Below are positions 1 through 6,785 of a DNA stretch of 18,668 nt, one piece after another. The first letter of the stretch is position 1. Every line of letters starts with the position of its first letter. A program made the position numbers and the translations under genes. Source of the DNA: HyVt-337 sp964428895. GTDB taxonomy: Bacteria; Planctomycetota; Phycisphaerae; SM23-33. Where the stretch lies: positions 1-18,668 of the forward strand of contig CAYRZU010000064.1 in the NCBI GenBank assembly GCA_964428895.1, given 5' to 3'. The notes below the pieces were generated by a model. That model did not search any database. It was not told the DNA's origin and saw only the letters and a program-made list of their open reading frames with translations.

Positions 1-436
1 TGTTCAGCGCCTCGAAGTTGTGATGGTCGTCCTCGACCTCCGGGCCGGTGGCGACCTCAAACCCCATTCGGCCGAAGATGTCGCAGATCTCGTTGATGGT
101 CTGCGTAATCAGGTGGGTGTGGCCGATGGTGGGGGCCTGGCCGGGCAGCGTGACGTCAACGGCGGGGCCTTTGGCGGCGGTGGCGGATTTGCCCTGCCCG
201 GCGGCGTCGAAGGCGGCCTGGAGGGCGTTCTTCAGTTCATTGGCGGCTTTGCCGGCGGCGGCTTTGGCGTCCTTGGGAACGTCCTTGAGGGCCTGCATGG
301 CGCCCTTGACGGCGCCCTTGGAGCCGAGGTACTTGATTCGCCACGCTTCGAGCGCGTCGGCGCCGGCGGCAGCGGCGGCGGCGAGCTCATCGGTCGCCTG
401 CGACTTCAACTGATTGAGATCGTCGACGAAAGCCAC
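1..436 (-). CDS. pheS: Phenylalanyl-tRNA synthetase alpha subunit, N-terminal part
   Basis: PheS is the catalytic subunit of the cytoplasmic (alpha-beta)2 enzyme that charges tRNA-Phe. The visible 145 codons give an Ala/Lys-rich helical N-terminal arm (the family's tRNA-binding coiled coil). The start of the catalytic core follows, with THLITQTINEICDIFGRMGF and then EVATGPEVEDDHHNFEALN, closely matching the E. coli stretch VATGPEIEDDYHNFDALN. I chose the GTG at 436 because AGGGAG lies 5 nt before it and the protein immediately fits the family. An ATG at 450 is in another frame. It lies 51 bp after rplT and is the last visible gene of the thrS-infC-rpmI-rplT-pheS operon. The rest of the gene, and any pheT, lie outside the window. 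Confidence 0.95.
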   Translation of the reverse strand, partial: MAFVDDLNQLKSQATDELAAAAAAGADALEAWRIKYLGSKGAVKGAMQALKDVPKDAKAAAGKAANELKNALQAAFDAAGQGKSATAAKGPAVDVTLPGQAPTIGHTHLITQTINEICDIFGRMGFEVATGPEVEDDHHNFEALN

Positions 437-487
437 ACTTGCTCCCTCATCCGTGCCAGCCCCGCGCAGCCGAAGACGAAAGGGGTC

Positions 488-847
488 TTAGGCGGCGACG
501 GCAGCTTTGGCGGCTTCAACGATGGCGTCGAAGGCGGCGGGGTCGGCAATGGCGATCTCGGACAGCATCTTGCGGTTGAGATCGATGCCCGCTTCCTTCA
601 GGCCGTAAATGAGCTGGTTGTACTTCAGGCCGCGCTGATCGCAAGCGGCGGTGATTCGCGTGATCCACAGGCGGCGAAAATCACGCTTCTTGGTCTTACG
701 GTCACGGGTGGCGTAGACGCCGGCCTTGAAGGTGCGATCCAGGGCAACACGATAGCGCCGGGAGGCCGAACTGAAATAGCCCCTGGCGGCTTTGAGAACT
801 CGTTTGTGCTTACGGCGACGAGCAGCGCCTGTCTTGATGCGCGGCAT
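488..847 (-). CDS. rplT: 50S ribosomal protein L20
   Basis: L20 is an early-assembly 23S rRNA-binding protein of the large subunit. In E. coli and B. subtilis it also represses its own operon by binding an rRNA-like mRNA structure. The 119-residue product has the family's usual length, a very basic N-terminal arm (MPRIKTGAARRRKHKRVLK) and the globular half with RRLWITRITAAC and YNQLIYGLKEAGIDLNRK. The start is supported by GGAG 6 nt upstream of the ATG at 847. It lies between rpmI (99-nt spacer with several hairpins) and pheS. The lineage-variable N-terminus has TGAARRR where many bacteria have RGVTAR. Confidence 0.98.
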   Translation of the reverse strand: MPRIKTGAARRRKHKRVLKAARGYFSSASRRYRVALDRTFKAGVYATRDRKTKKRDFRRLWITRITAACDQRGLKYNQLIYGLKEAGIDLNRKMLSEIAIADPAAFDAIVEAAKAAVAA

Positions 848-946
848 GACTAACTCCTAGCTTCTGGCCGGTGGACGTCCGTGTAACGGACTGTTCCTTC
901 CCTTTCGGGCCGCCCTAACGGGCTCCCACCTGGGCCTATTACGCTC
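848..946 (-). promoter_or_regulatory. rpmI-rplT spacer with three small hairpins
   Basis: This 99-nt spacer between rpmI and rplT contains three perfect short hairpins in the transcript. In minus-strand order they are GCCC-GTTA-GGGC (923-912), CCC-GAAA-GGG with a GNRA tetraloop (909-900), and GTCCG-TTACA-CGGAC (891-877). The rplT Shine-Dalgarno follows. No U tract follows any stem, so intrinsic termination is unlikely. L20 autoregulation through rRNA-mimicking mRNA is established for this operon in other bacteria. That this spacer is such an operator is inference; short stems also arise by chance in GC-rich DNA. Confidence 0.35.
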
Positions 947-1141
947 TTACTTGCCTGACAAGGTCCGGGCTGTCCGGGCCAGCTTGCCTTTGATTTCCGC
1001 GGTCTTGCGGAACCGGCGAAGCCGAGACGGGCTTTTGACGGACCTAAGGTGGCTGACGCCGGGGCGATGGCGAAGGACTTTGCCTCGCGCGGTCACCTTA
1101 ATCCGCTTGGCGACGGCCTTGTTTGTCTTCATCTTCGGCAT
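947..1141 (-). CDS. rpmI: 50S ribosomal protein L35
   Basis: L35 is a small, very basic protein of the large ribosomal subunit. The 64-residue product matches the family length. It shows the typical N-terminus MPKMKTNKAVAKRIKVTARG, the RHRPGVSHLRSVKS segment in place of the common KRxxAxHxxxxKS, and a basic tail ending LSGK. I chose the ATG at 1141 because the L35 family begins with MPKxKT. GAGG lies about 10 nt upstream. The frame stays open further upstream to about 1261, but that part has no family match. It lies 100 nt after infC and 99 nt before rplT in the standard operon order. Confidence 0.97.
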   Translation of the reverse strand: MPKMKTNKAVAKRIKVTARGKVLRHRPGVSHLRSVKSPSRLRRFRKTAEIKGKLARTARTLSGK

Positions 1142-1159
1142 GGGTGCCAATCCTCTAAG

Positions 1160-1175
1160 CCAGCTTCTTGGCTGG
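1160..1175 (-). promoter_or_regulatory. Hairpin in rpmI leader
   Basis: The transcript can form CCAGC-CAAGAA-GCTGG about 19 nt before the rpmI start codon, just ahead of its GAGG ribosome binding site. In addition, TGCCAA just after the infC stop (1240-1235) is complementary to TTGGCA (1151-1146) next to the rpmI start, so a longer-range pairing across the spacer is possible. E. coli L20 control uses a long-range pairing in this region, so the position is suggestive. Six-base complementarity in 100 nt is expected by chance, so the evidence is weak. Confidence 0.3.
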
Positions 1176-1188
1176 TGAAAAGATCGGT

Positions 1189-1216
1189 ATTCTAGCACGC
1201 AAGCGCCGTCTGTAAA
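1189..1216 (-). promoter_or_regulatory. Probable internal promoter for rpmI-rplT-pheS
   Basis: On the minus strand TTTACA (1216-1211) is followed after 16 bp by TAGAAT (1194-1189). Each differs by one base from the sigma-70-type consensus. Transcription would begin near 1182 and give a leader of about 41 nt before rpmI, including the hairpin at 1160-1175. An internal promoter here would let ribosomal protein genes be expressed separately from thrS-infC. The call is by eye from hexamer match and spacing only. Confidence 0.45.
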
Positions 1217-1241
1217 GCTCTTTTTGGTCCGGCTTTGGCAG

Positions 1242-1913
1242 CTACGGCGCCGCGGCGGCATCCGGTTCGGCCGGCGGGGCCTGCGGCGGGCTGACGGCAG
1301 CCGGTGCGTCGGCTGGCGCGTCGGCAGGCGCTTTGTCGCCGCTGTCGCTGGGCTTGGGGGGCGCCTTGCGGGCCACGGGCGCCAGCAGCATGGTAATTCG
1401 CCGCCCCTCGCGCCGATGGCCTTGCTCGACCTTCGACAGATCGGCCAGCCCTTCCTGGATCTGCTGGAAGATCCGCACGCCCTCGTCGATGTGGGCGAGC
1501 TCCCGTCCGCGGAATCGCAGGGAGAACTGGACCCGGTCGCCTCGCTCGAGGAATTCGCGAGCGTGGTTGATCTTAATCCCCAGGTCGTGGGGGTCGATCT
1601 TTGGGGTCTTGATGCGGATTTCCTTGAGCTCCACCTCGTGTCGGTGGGCGCGGCTCTTTCGCTCCTTCTTGCTCTGTGCGTATTTCCACTTGCCGTAGTC
1701 CATGATGCGGCAGACGGGCGGCTTGGACTGGGGAGCGACTTCCACGAGGTCGAGCCCGGCCTCTCGGGCCATGTTCAGGGCCTCGGCCGTCTCGATGATG
1801 CCGACCTGCCCGTCGTTCTGGTCGATCAGGCGGATCGGGGTGATACGAATACGTTCGTTGCATCGCAGCGATTTCGTCTGCTTGGGAGCTGCTCTGCTTG
1901 GGCGTCTGGCGAT
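1242..1913 (-). CDS. infC: Translation initiation factor IF-3, AUC start
   Basis: IF3 binds the 30S subunit, checks start codon-anticodon pairing and prevents 70S formation. Counting from the ATC at 1913 the product has 223 residues. The N-domain lies at about 18-85 and includes NERIRITPIRLID and KPPVCRIMDYGKWKYAQ. The C-domain lies at about 90-180 and includes ELKEIRIKTPKIDPHDLGIK and RFRGRELAH. A Pro/Ala/Asp-rich tail of about 40 residues extends past the usual end (E. coli IF3 has 180). No ATG exists in frame upstream of the conserved region. A GTG at 1955 is in frame but has no usable ribosome binding site and lies inside a strong hairpin. The ATC at 1913 has AAGGAG 8 nt before it. The gene follows thrS after 72 nt. 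Confidence 0.95.
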   Translation of the reverse strand: MARRPSRAAPKQTKSLRCNERIRITPIRLIDQNDGQVGIIETAEALNMAREAGLDLVEVAPQSKPPVCRIMDYGKWKYAQSKKERKSRAHRHEVELKEIRIKTPKIDPHDLGIKINHAREFLERGDRVQFSLRFRGRELAHIDEGVRIFQQIQEGLADLSKVEQGHRREGRRITMLLAPVARKAPPKPSDSGDKAPADAPADAPAAVSPPQAPPAEPDAAAAP

Positions 1914-1927
1914 GGCTGTATCTCCTT
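1911..1927 (-). promoter_or_regulatory. infC: infC ribosome binding site and AUC start codon
   Basis: AAGGAG (1927-1922) is followed by an 8-nt spacer and ATC (1913-1911), in frame with all conserved IF3 sequence. infC is known for non-AUG starts (AUU in E. coli, AUC in Myxococcus). Because IF3 itself rejects such codons, they give negative feedback on IF3 synthesis. The same autoregulation here is inferred from start codon and spacing; the sequence shows no competing start with a good site. Confidence 0.8.
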
Positions 1928-1936
1928 GACCGGTTG

Positions 1937-1978
1937 GCCGACTCGCAACGGCCACCCTGGCCGCCGCGCCGAGTCGGC
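1937..1978 (-). promoter_or_regulatory. Long bulged hairpin between thrS and infC
   Basis: In the transcript the outer arms GCCGACTC (1978-1971) and GAGTCGGC (1944-1937) pair perfectly over 8 bp. The inner arms GCGGCGGCCA (1967-1958) and TGGCCGTTGC (1954-1945) pair over 10 bp with two G-U pairs around a GGG loop. A 3-nt bulge (1970-1968) on one side joins the stems into an 18-bp structure. It begins 7 nt after the thrS stop and ends 9 nt before the infC AAGGAG. There is no following U tract, so an intrinsic terminator is unlikely. An RNA-processing site, an mRNA stability element or a protein-binding operator are the better options. Confidence 0.6.
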
Positions 1979-1985
1979 GAATGTC

Positions 1986-3974
1986 CTATTCAGTTGCGGC
2001 GGCCGCCAGCGGGCTGGCGAGCGCCTTGGTGTCTATTTCCTCTGTCAGTGTGGCTACGAACTCATCCACCGTCAAGGTGCCAACTTCGCCCGCGGTGCGA
2101 TGGCGGGCCGCGACCGTGCCGGCGGCGGCGTCGCGTTCGCCCACGACCGCCATATAGGGCACCTTGGCTAACGTGGCCCGGCGGATTTTAGCGCCGACTT
2201 TCTCCGGCGACATATCCATTTCGACGCGGAACCCCTTGGCCTGCAGGGCCGCGACGATCCCGGCGGCGTAGTCGTTGGATTTTTCGCTGACGGGCAAGAC
2301 CGCCACCTGCACCGGCGCCAACCACAGGGGGAAGGCCCCAGCGAAGTGTTCGATCAGGATTCCCACAAACCGCTCGGGCGAGCCCAACGGAGCGCGATGG
2401 ACCATGATGGGGCGGTGGGCGGCGTTATCGGCGCCGATGTACTCCAGATCAAACCGTTCGGGCAGATTGTAGTCGACCTGGATCGTGCCGAGTTGCCACT
2501 CGCGGCCGATGCAGTCCTTGACCACGAAATCGATTTTCGGCCCGTAGAAGGCGGCCTCGCCGACTTCCTCGGTGTAATTCATGCCCAGCTTCTTAACGAC
2601 CTGGCGGAGGTTGTTTTCGGCGAGGTCCCAGTGAGCGGCGTCGCCGGTGTACTTGTCGCTCTCGGGATCGCGCAGGGCCAGTCGCACGCGGTAGTCGGTC
2701 AACCCCAACGTGCTCAGTACCATCTGGGTCATCTCCACGCAGCCTTCGATCTCATCCTCGAGTTGTTCGGGTGTGCAGAAAATGTGGGCGTCATCCTGGC
2801 TAAAACCGCGCACGCGGGTTAGGCCGCTCAGTTCGCCCGATTGCTCGAACCGGTAGACGGTTCCGAACTCGCTGAGGCGAGCGGGCAGGTCGCGGTAGCT
2901 GTGCTGGGTGGCCTTGTAGATCTGAATGTGGTGGGGGCAGTTCATGGGCTTAAGCAGATAGCCCTCATCCTCGCCGAACATGATCGGCGGGAACTGCGAT
3001 TCCTTGTAGTAAGGATAGTGGCCGGACGTGCGGTACAGTGCCAGCCGCCCGATATGCGGGGTGTAGACGGGCTGATATCCGCGTTGGGTCAGCTCGGTGC
3101 GCAACCAGGTTTCCAGCGTCATCCGGAGGGTAGCGCCTTTGGGCATCCACAGGGGCAGGCCCGGGCCGACCGCCTCGGAAAGCATGAACAGGTCCAACTG
3201 CTTGCCGATGACGCGGTGGTCGCGCTTGCGGGCCTCTTCGATTCGGTCCAGGTGGGCGGCCAGTTCCTTCTTGTCGAAGAAGGCCACGCCGTAGACGCGG
3301 GTGAGCATCTTGTTGGCTTCATCGCCGCGCCAATAGGCGCCGGCGACGGTCAGCAGCTTAAAGGCCTTGAGCATGCCGGTGTTCGGCAGGTGCGGGCCGC
3401 GACACATGTCCAGGAACTCGCCTTGGCTGTAGAAGCTGACGGTCGAAACGCCTTCCTCGCGGGCCAGGTCGTCGATCATCTCGATCTTGTAGTCCTGGCC
3501 TATGTACAGCATTTCGGTCTTGGCCTCTTCGATCGACAGCTCTCGACGCTGGGTCTCGAGCTTCTCAGAGACGATCTTGGCCATCTCCGCTTCGATGGCG
3601 GACAGATCTTCCACGCCGATGGGTGTGGGCAGATCGAAGTCGTAGTAGAAGCCGTATTGGAAGTCCTCGGTCAGGGCCGGGCCGATGGTGTACTTGACCT
3701 CGGGCCCGTACAACCGGACCACCGCCTGGGCCAGCACGTGGGCGCCGGTGTGGCGGAGGACCTCCAGGGAGTCATCGCCCTTGTTGGTGATCAGCTCGAG
3801 CTGGTGGGCGCCCTCGGGAATCGCCGTGGTGACGTCGCACAGGTCGCCGTCGATCCGCGCGGCGATAGAGGCCGACGCCAGGCGCGGGGAAATATCCGTC
3901 GCCACGTCCAACGCGGTCACGGATCGGTCGAACTCGCGGGAAGAACCATCCGGCAATGTAATCACGGTCTTCAT
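1986..3974 (-). CDS. thrS: Threonyl-tRNA synthetase
   Basis: This enzyme charges tRNA-Thr in the cytoplasm and hydrolyses mischarged Ser-tRNA-Thr. The 662-residue product has full length. An N-terminal TGS domain spans about 1-62. An editing domain has H75/H79 (HTGAH) and C191/H195 (CRGPH). The class II core has zinc ligands C346 (KPMNCPHH), H397 (QDDAH) and H526 (IMVHRA), and motif 2 RVRGFSQDDAHIF. A C-terminal anticodon-binding domain runs from about 555. I chose the ATG at 3974 (GGGG 7 nt upstream), where the TGS domain begins as MKTVITLPDG. An ATG at 3995 in the same frame has no ribosome binding site. Small variants such as EQSGELSG at motif 2 look functional. It is first in the operon, behind a structured leader of about 190 nt. 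Confidence 0.98.
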   Translation of the reverse strand: MKTVITLPDGSSREFDRSVTALDVATDISPRLASASIAARIDGDLCDVTTAIPEGAHQLELITNKGDDSLEVLRHTGAHVLAQAVVRLYGPEVKYTIGPALTEDFQYGFYYDFDLPTPIGVEDLSAIEAEMAKIVSEKLETQRRELSIEEAKTEMLYIGQDYKIEMIDDLAREEGVSTVSFYSQGEFLDMCRGPHLPNTGMLKAFKLLTVAGAYWRGDEANKMLTRVYGVAFFDKKELAAHLDRIEEARKRDHRVIGKQLDLFMLSEAVGPGLPLWMPKGATLRMTLETWLRTELTQRGYQPVYTPHIGRLALYRTSGHYPYYKESQFPPIMFGEDEGYLLKPMNCPHHIQIYKATQHSYRDLPARLSEFGTVYRFEQSGELSGLTRVRGFSQDDAHIFCTPEQLEDEIEGCVEMTQMVLSTLGLTDYRVRLALRDPESDKYTGDAAHWDLAENNLRQVVKKLGMNYTEEVGEAAFYGPKIDFVVKDCIGREWQLGTIQVDYNLPERFDLEYIGADNAAHRPIMVHRAPLGSPERFVGILIEHFAGAFPLWLAPVQVAVLPVSEKSNDYAAGIVAALQAKGFRVEMDMSPEKVGAKIRRATLAKVPYMAVVGERDAAAGTVAARHRTAGEVGTLTVDEFVATLTEEIDTKALASPLAAAATE

Positions 3975-4040
3975 GAATGGACCCCAAGAGGGCATCCGGC
4001 GGATAGGCTTGTTGGCCCGAAGGGGCAGGAGGTGTTAGGC

Positions 4041-4112
4041 CGACCACGACGCCAACGTGAGCCCAGGTTGTGCCGGGCGCCACTCACTACGATGTCGTGG
4101 TTGTCGTGGTCG
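4041..4112 (-). promoter_or_regulatory. Inverted repeat in thrS leader with alternative partners
   Basis: In the thrS leader CGACCACGAC (4112-4103) is perfectly complementary to GTCGTGGTCG (4050-4041), a 10-bp stem enclosing 52 nt. A second copy of the first arm, CCACGAC (4100-4094), can pair with the same downstream arm instead, so two mutually exclusive structures are possible. Smaller pairings (GTGA with TCAC, GCCC with GGGC) lie inside the loop. Threonyl-tRNA synthetase mRNA leaders are autoregulated in E. coli (tRNA-like operator) and Bacillus (T-box). I do not recognise either architecture here. Confidence 0.4.
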
Positions 4113-4168
4113 TTGACATTCGTCATGCCTTTGTCAGGTCGCACCCAATGCGATCCGAACTAAGGGTA

Positions 4169-4197
4169 TTAATAGCCCTGTGCGGGGCGTCTGTCAA
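4169..4197 (-). promoter_or_regulatory. Promoter of the thrS operon
   Basis: A perfect -35 TTGACA (4197-4192) is followed after 17 bp by TATTAA (4174-4169, four of six consensus positions). The predicted transcription start is near 4162, which gives a leader of about 190 nt before thrS. The -35 box lies only 11 nt beyond a hairpin that follows glgP, so the promoter seems placed to separate the translation operon from glgP. Confidence 0.65.
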
Positions 4198-4208
4198 CGT
4201 GGATTGTT

Positions 4209-4223
4209 CCGGCCCGCGGCCGG
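4209..4223 (-). terminator. Hairpin directly after glgP stop
   Basis: Immediately after the glgP TAA the transcript forms CCGGCC-GCG-GGCCGG, a perfect 6-bp GC-only stem with a 3-nt loop. It is followed by AACAATCC rather than a U run. It may be a weak or Rho-assisted terminator, or a 3'-end stabiliser. Its place between glgP and the thrS promoter supports a boundary role, but the missing U tract keeps confidence low. Confidence 0.4.
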
Positions 4224-6785
4224 TTACGCCCATCGAATCATTCCCATCGCCAAGGGGCTGGGGAGCAGGGGGTTGGTGGGCATGACGCGTACGGTGTACC
4301 CGACCATGCCGGGATCGCTGCAGGGCATCTCGGCGGCGTATTTCACGCGGCTCTGCTCGATCTGCTCGATTTGCTCCATCGGCAGGCTCGTGCCGTTGTG
4401 AAGCTGGCCGTCCTCGTCCAATGGGCCGAAATACAACTCCACGGTCACATCGTCGGCGGTCAGTTGGGCCAGATCCACGACGGCCTCGACCCGAATACAC
4501 TTGCCGATCAGCGCGCCGGCGTCGCCGTTCATGTTGTCGTTGACGGTGTCGATCCGCACGTGGCCGAACTCGCCGTGGACGCGACTGCGCCAGGCGCTCA
4601 GTTGGCGGGCCTGACCCATCTGGTCGGCCGAGAGGATGTCCCATCGCTGGCCGGCGGGGGCGTAGTAGTTCTCCGCGTACTGGCGCACCATGCGGTTGGT
4701 GTTGAAAACCGGGGCCAGTTGCGTCATGGCGGTCTTCATTTTCCGGATCCATCCGCGGGGGATGTTGTCCGGGCCGCGGTCGTAGAACAGCGGGATGATT
4801 TCCTTTTCCAGCAGGTCGTAGAGGGATTGGCTTTCCACGGCGTTCTGGTATTCCAGCTCGTCATAGGTCTCGCCCGATCCGATGGCCCAGCCGACGTCGG
4901 GCGTAAAGCCCTCCGCCCACCAGCCGTCCAGGATCGATACGTTCAGTCCGCCGTTGGCCGCGACCTTCATGCCGCTCGTTCCGGAGGCCTCCATTGGCCG
5001 CAAAGGCGTGTTCAGCCAGACGTCGACTCCCTGAACCAGGTAGCGGGCGACGTTGATGTCGTAGTCCTCGATGAACACCAGCGACCGGCGGAATCGCTCC
5101 TGGCGGGCGGTGTGGATGATCTTGCGGATCAGGTCCTTGCCCGGGTTGTCCCGCGGGTGGGCCTTGCCGGCGAACAGGATCTGGATGTGTCGACCGGTGT
5201 TATCCGTCAGCTTGGCCAGGCGATCCAGGTCGGCCAGGATGAGGCTGGCGCGTTTGTAGGTGGCGAACCGACGGGCAAAGCCGATGGTCAGCGCCTCGGG
5301 GTCCAGGACTTCCTCGGCTGCGGCGAGTTCGGCCGGGCCGGCGCCGCGCATGGTCAATTGCCTCTGGAGCCGCTGACGGGCGAAGGCGACCAGCCGTTCG
5401 CGGCGGCGTTCGTGGGTGCGCCACAGTTCCGTATCGGGAATTTGCTCGACGGACTTCCAGACCGTCATGTCGGCGGGCTTGTTCTGCCAGCCGGGGCCCA
5501 GGTAGCGGTCGTAGAGCGTGGCCAGGTCGTGGCTGATCCAACTGGCGGTGTGGATGCCGTTGGTGATCTGACCGATGGGCACCTCGTTGTCCGGCACGCC
5601 GGGCCAGACGCCCGACCACAGCGCTCGGCTGACGTTGCCGTGCAGGGCGCTGACGCCGTTGCGGTCGCAACTGAGGCGAATGGCCAGCACCGTCATACTG
5701 AGGGGCTCGTCGGCGTTACGCGGCTCTTGGCGCCCTAGGCCCAGGAACTGTTCGCGTTCGAGACCCAGTTGGCCCCAGAAATGGCCGAAATACTTGTCGA
5801 TGAGGTCGGCCTCGAAGGCGTCGTTGCCGGCCGGGACAGGGGTGTGGGTCGTGAACACGGTAGAGGCGGCGACGGCCTCGCGGGCCTCTTCGAAATTGAC
5901 GGCCTGCTCGGCCATCAGAATGCGAATCCGCTCTAGCCCCAGGAAGGCGGAGTGGCCTTCGTTCATGTGGAACGCGGTCGGCTCGATGCCCAGGGCTTTA
6001 AGCATCCGCAGGCCGCCGATACCCAGGACGACTTCCTGGCGGATGCGGTTTTCCAGCCCTCCGCCATAGAGCTGGGCGGTGATGTGACGATCCTCGGGAC
6101 TGTTCTCGGGGACGTTGGTATCGAGCAGGTACAACTGGACGCGCCCGACCCGGGCCAGCCAGGCGTGGACGTGGCACGTTCGCCCGGCGATTTCCACGGT
6201 GATGCTGATGGGATGGCCAGCGTCATCGAGGACCTGCTCAACCGGCATGGTCGAGAAATCGTTTCGCGGGAACATCTCGAGCTGCCATCCATCGGCGTTG
6301 AGCCGCTGGCGGAAGTAGCCTTGCTGGTAGAGCATGCCGACGGCCACCAGGGGAATGTCCAACTCCGAGGCGCTCTTGAGGTGGTCTCCGGCCAGAACGC
6401 CCAGGCCGCCGGCGTAGATCGGCAGACAATCGGTGATGCCGAACTCGGCGCAGAAGTAGGCCACCTGTCCGGACCGGTCGCCGCCGTAGGTCTTGGGCCA
6501 CCAGCCGGGCGTGGCCAGATGGTCCTGCAGGTCGCTGTGAGTGCGTTGCACCTGGGCCAGGAAGCCCTCGTCGTTGGCGGCCTGTTCCAGTTGGGGCTGG
6601 GAGATGCGGCCTAGCAGCAGCACGGGGTTGTGGGCGACCTCTTCCCAGATGGCCGGGTTCAGTCGACGGAACAGGTCAATGGTGTCGCCGTGCCAACTCC
6701 ACCGCAAGTTGTAGGCGATCTCCTTGAGTGCCTCCAGTTGGGGGGGCAAGGACGGTTTGACCGTGAACGTCCGTAATGGTCTCAT
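4224..6785 (-). CDS. glgP: Alpha-glucan (glycogen/maltodextrin) phosphorylase, DUF3417 type
   Basis: This PLP enzyme (glycosyltransferase family 35) releases glucose-1-phosphate from alpha-1,4-glucans in the cytoplasm. The 853-residue product is of the long class with an N-terminal DUF3417-like domain (about 1-110, with EIAYNLRWSWHGD). The catalytic core includes CAEFGITDCLPIYAGGLG, HMNEGHSAF, TTHTPVPAGND and GFARRFATYKR. The PLP lysine is K607 in EASGTSGMKVAANGG. I chose the ATG at 6785 (GAGG 5 nt upstream), where conserved sequence begins as MRPLRTFTVKP. The frame continues upstream to 6968, but that stretch is low-complexity leader DNA. It is a single gene between a structured leader and the thrS promoter. 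Confidence 0.95.
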   Translation of the reverse strand: MRPLRTFTVKPSLPPQLEALKEIAYNLRWSWHGDTIDLFRRLNPAIWEEVAHNPVLLLGRISQPQLEQAANDEGFLAQVQRTHSDLQDHLATPGWWPKTYGGDRSGQVAYFCAEFGITDCLPIYAGGLGVLAGDHLKSASELDIPLVAVGMLYQQGYFRQRLNADGWQLEMFPRNDFSTMPVEQVLDDAGHPISITVEIAGRTCHVHAWLARVGRVQLYLLDTNVPENSPEDRHITAQLYGGGLENRIRQEVVLGIGGLRMLKALGIEPTAFHMNEGHSAFLGLERIRILMAEQAVNFEEAREAVAASTVFTTHTPVPAGNDAFEADLIDKYFGHFWGQLGLEREQFLGLGRQEPRNADEPLSMTVLAIRLSCDRNGVSALHGNVSRALWSGVWPGVPDNEVPIGQITNGIHTASWISHDLATLYDRYLGPGWQNKPADMTVWKSVEQIPDTELWRTHERRRERLVAFARQRLQRQLTMRGAGPAELAAAEEVLDPEALTIGFARRFATYKRASLILADLDRLAKLTDNTGRHIQILFAGKAHPRDNPGKDLIRKIIHTARQERFRRSLVFIEDYDINVARYLVQGVDVWLNTPLRPMEASGTSGMKVAANGGLNVSILDGWWAEGFTPDVGWAIGSGETYDELEYQNAVESQSLYDLLEKEIIPLFYDRGPDNIPRGWIRKMKTAMTQLAPVFNTNRMVRQYAENYYAPAGQRWDILSADQMGQARQLSAWRSRVHGEFGHVRIDTVNDNMNGDAGALIGKCIRVEAVVDLAQLTADDVTVELYFGPLDEDGQLHNGTSLPMEQIEQIEQSRVKYAAEMPCSDPGMVGYTVRVMPTNPLLPSPLAMGMIRWA

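Noticed and set aside
3975..4162. T-box riboswitch in the thrS leader
   Set aside because: I found no T-box consensus, specifier loop or terminator/antiterminator pair with a U tract.
2841..4163. 440-codon plus-strand open frame opposite thrS
   Set aside because: It is fully antisense to thrS, whose family motifs are complete. The translation is Val/Gly/Leu/Gln-rich without domain features, typical of the complement of GC-rich coding sequence.
4371..5738. 455-codon plus-strand open frame opposite glgP
   Set aside because: It is antisense to a well-conserved phosphorylase and has no recognisable protein features; codon-bias shadow.
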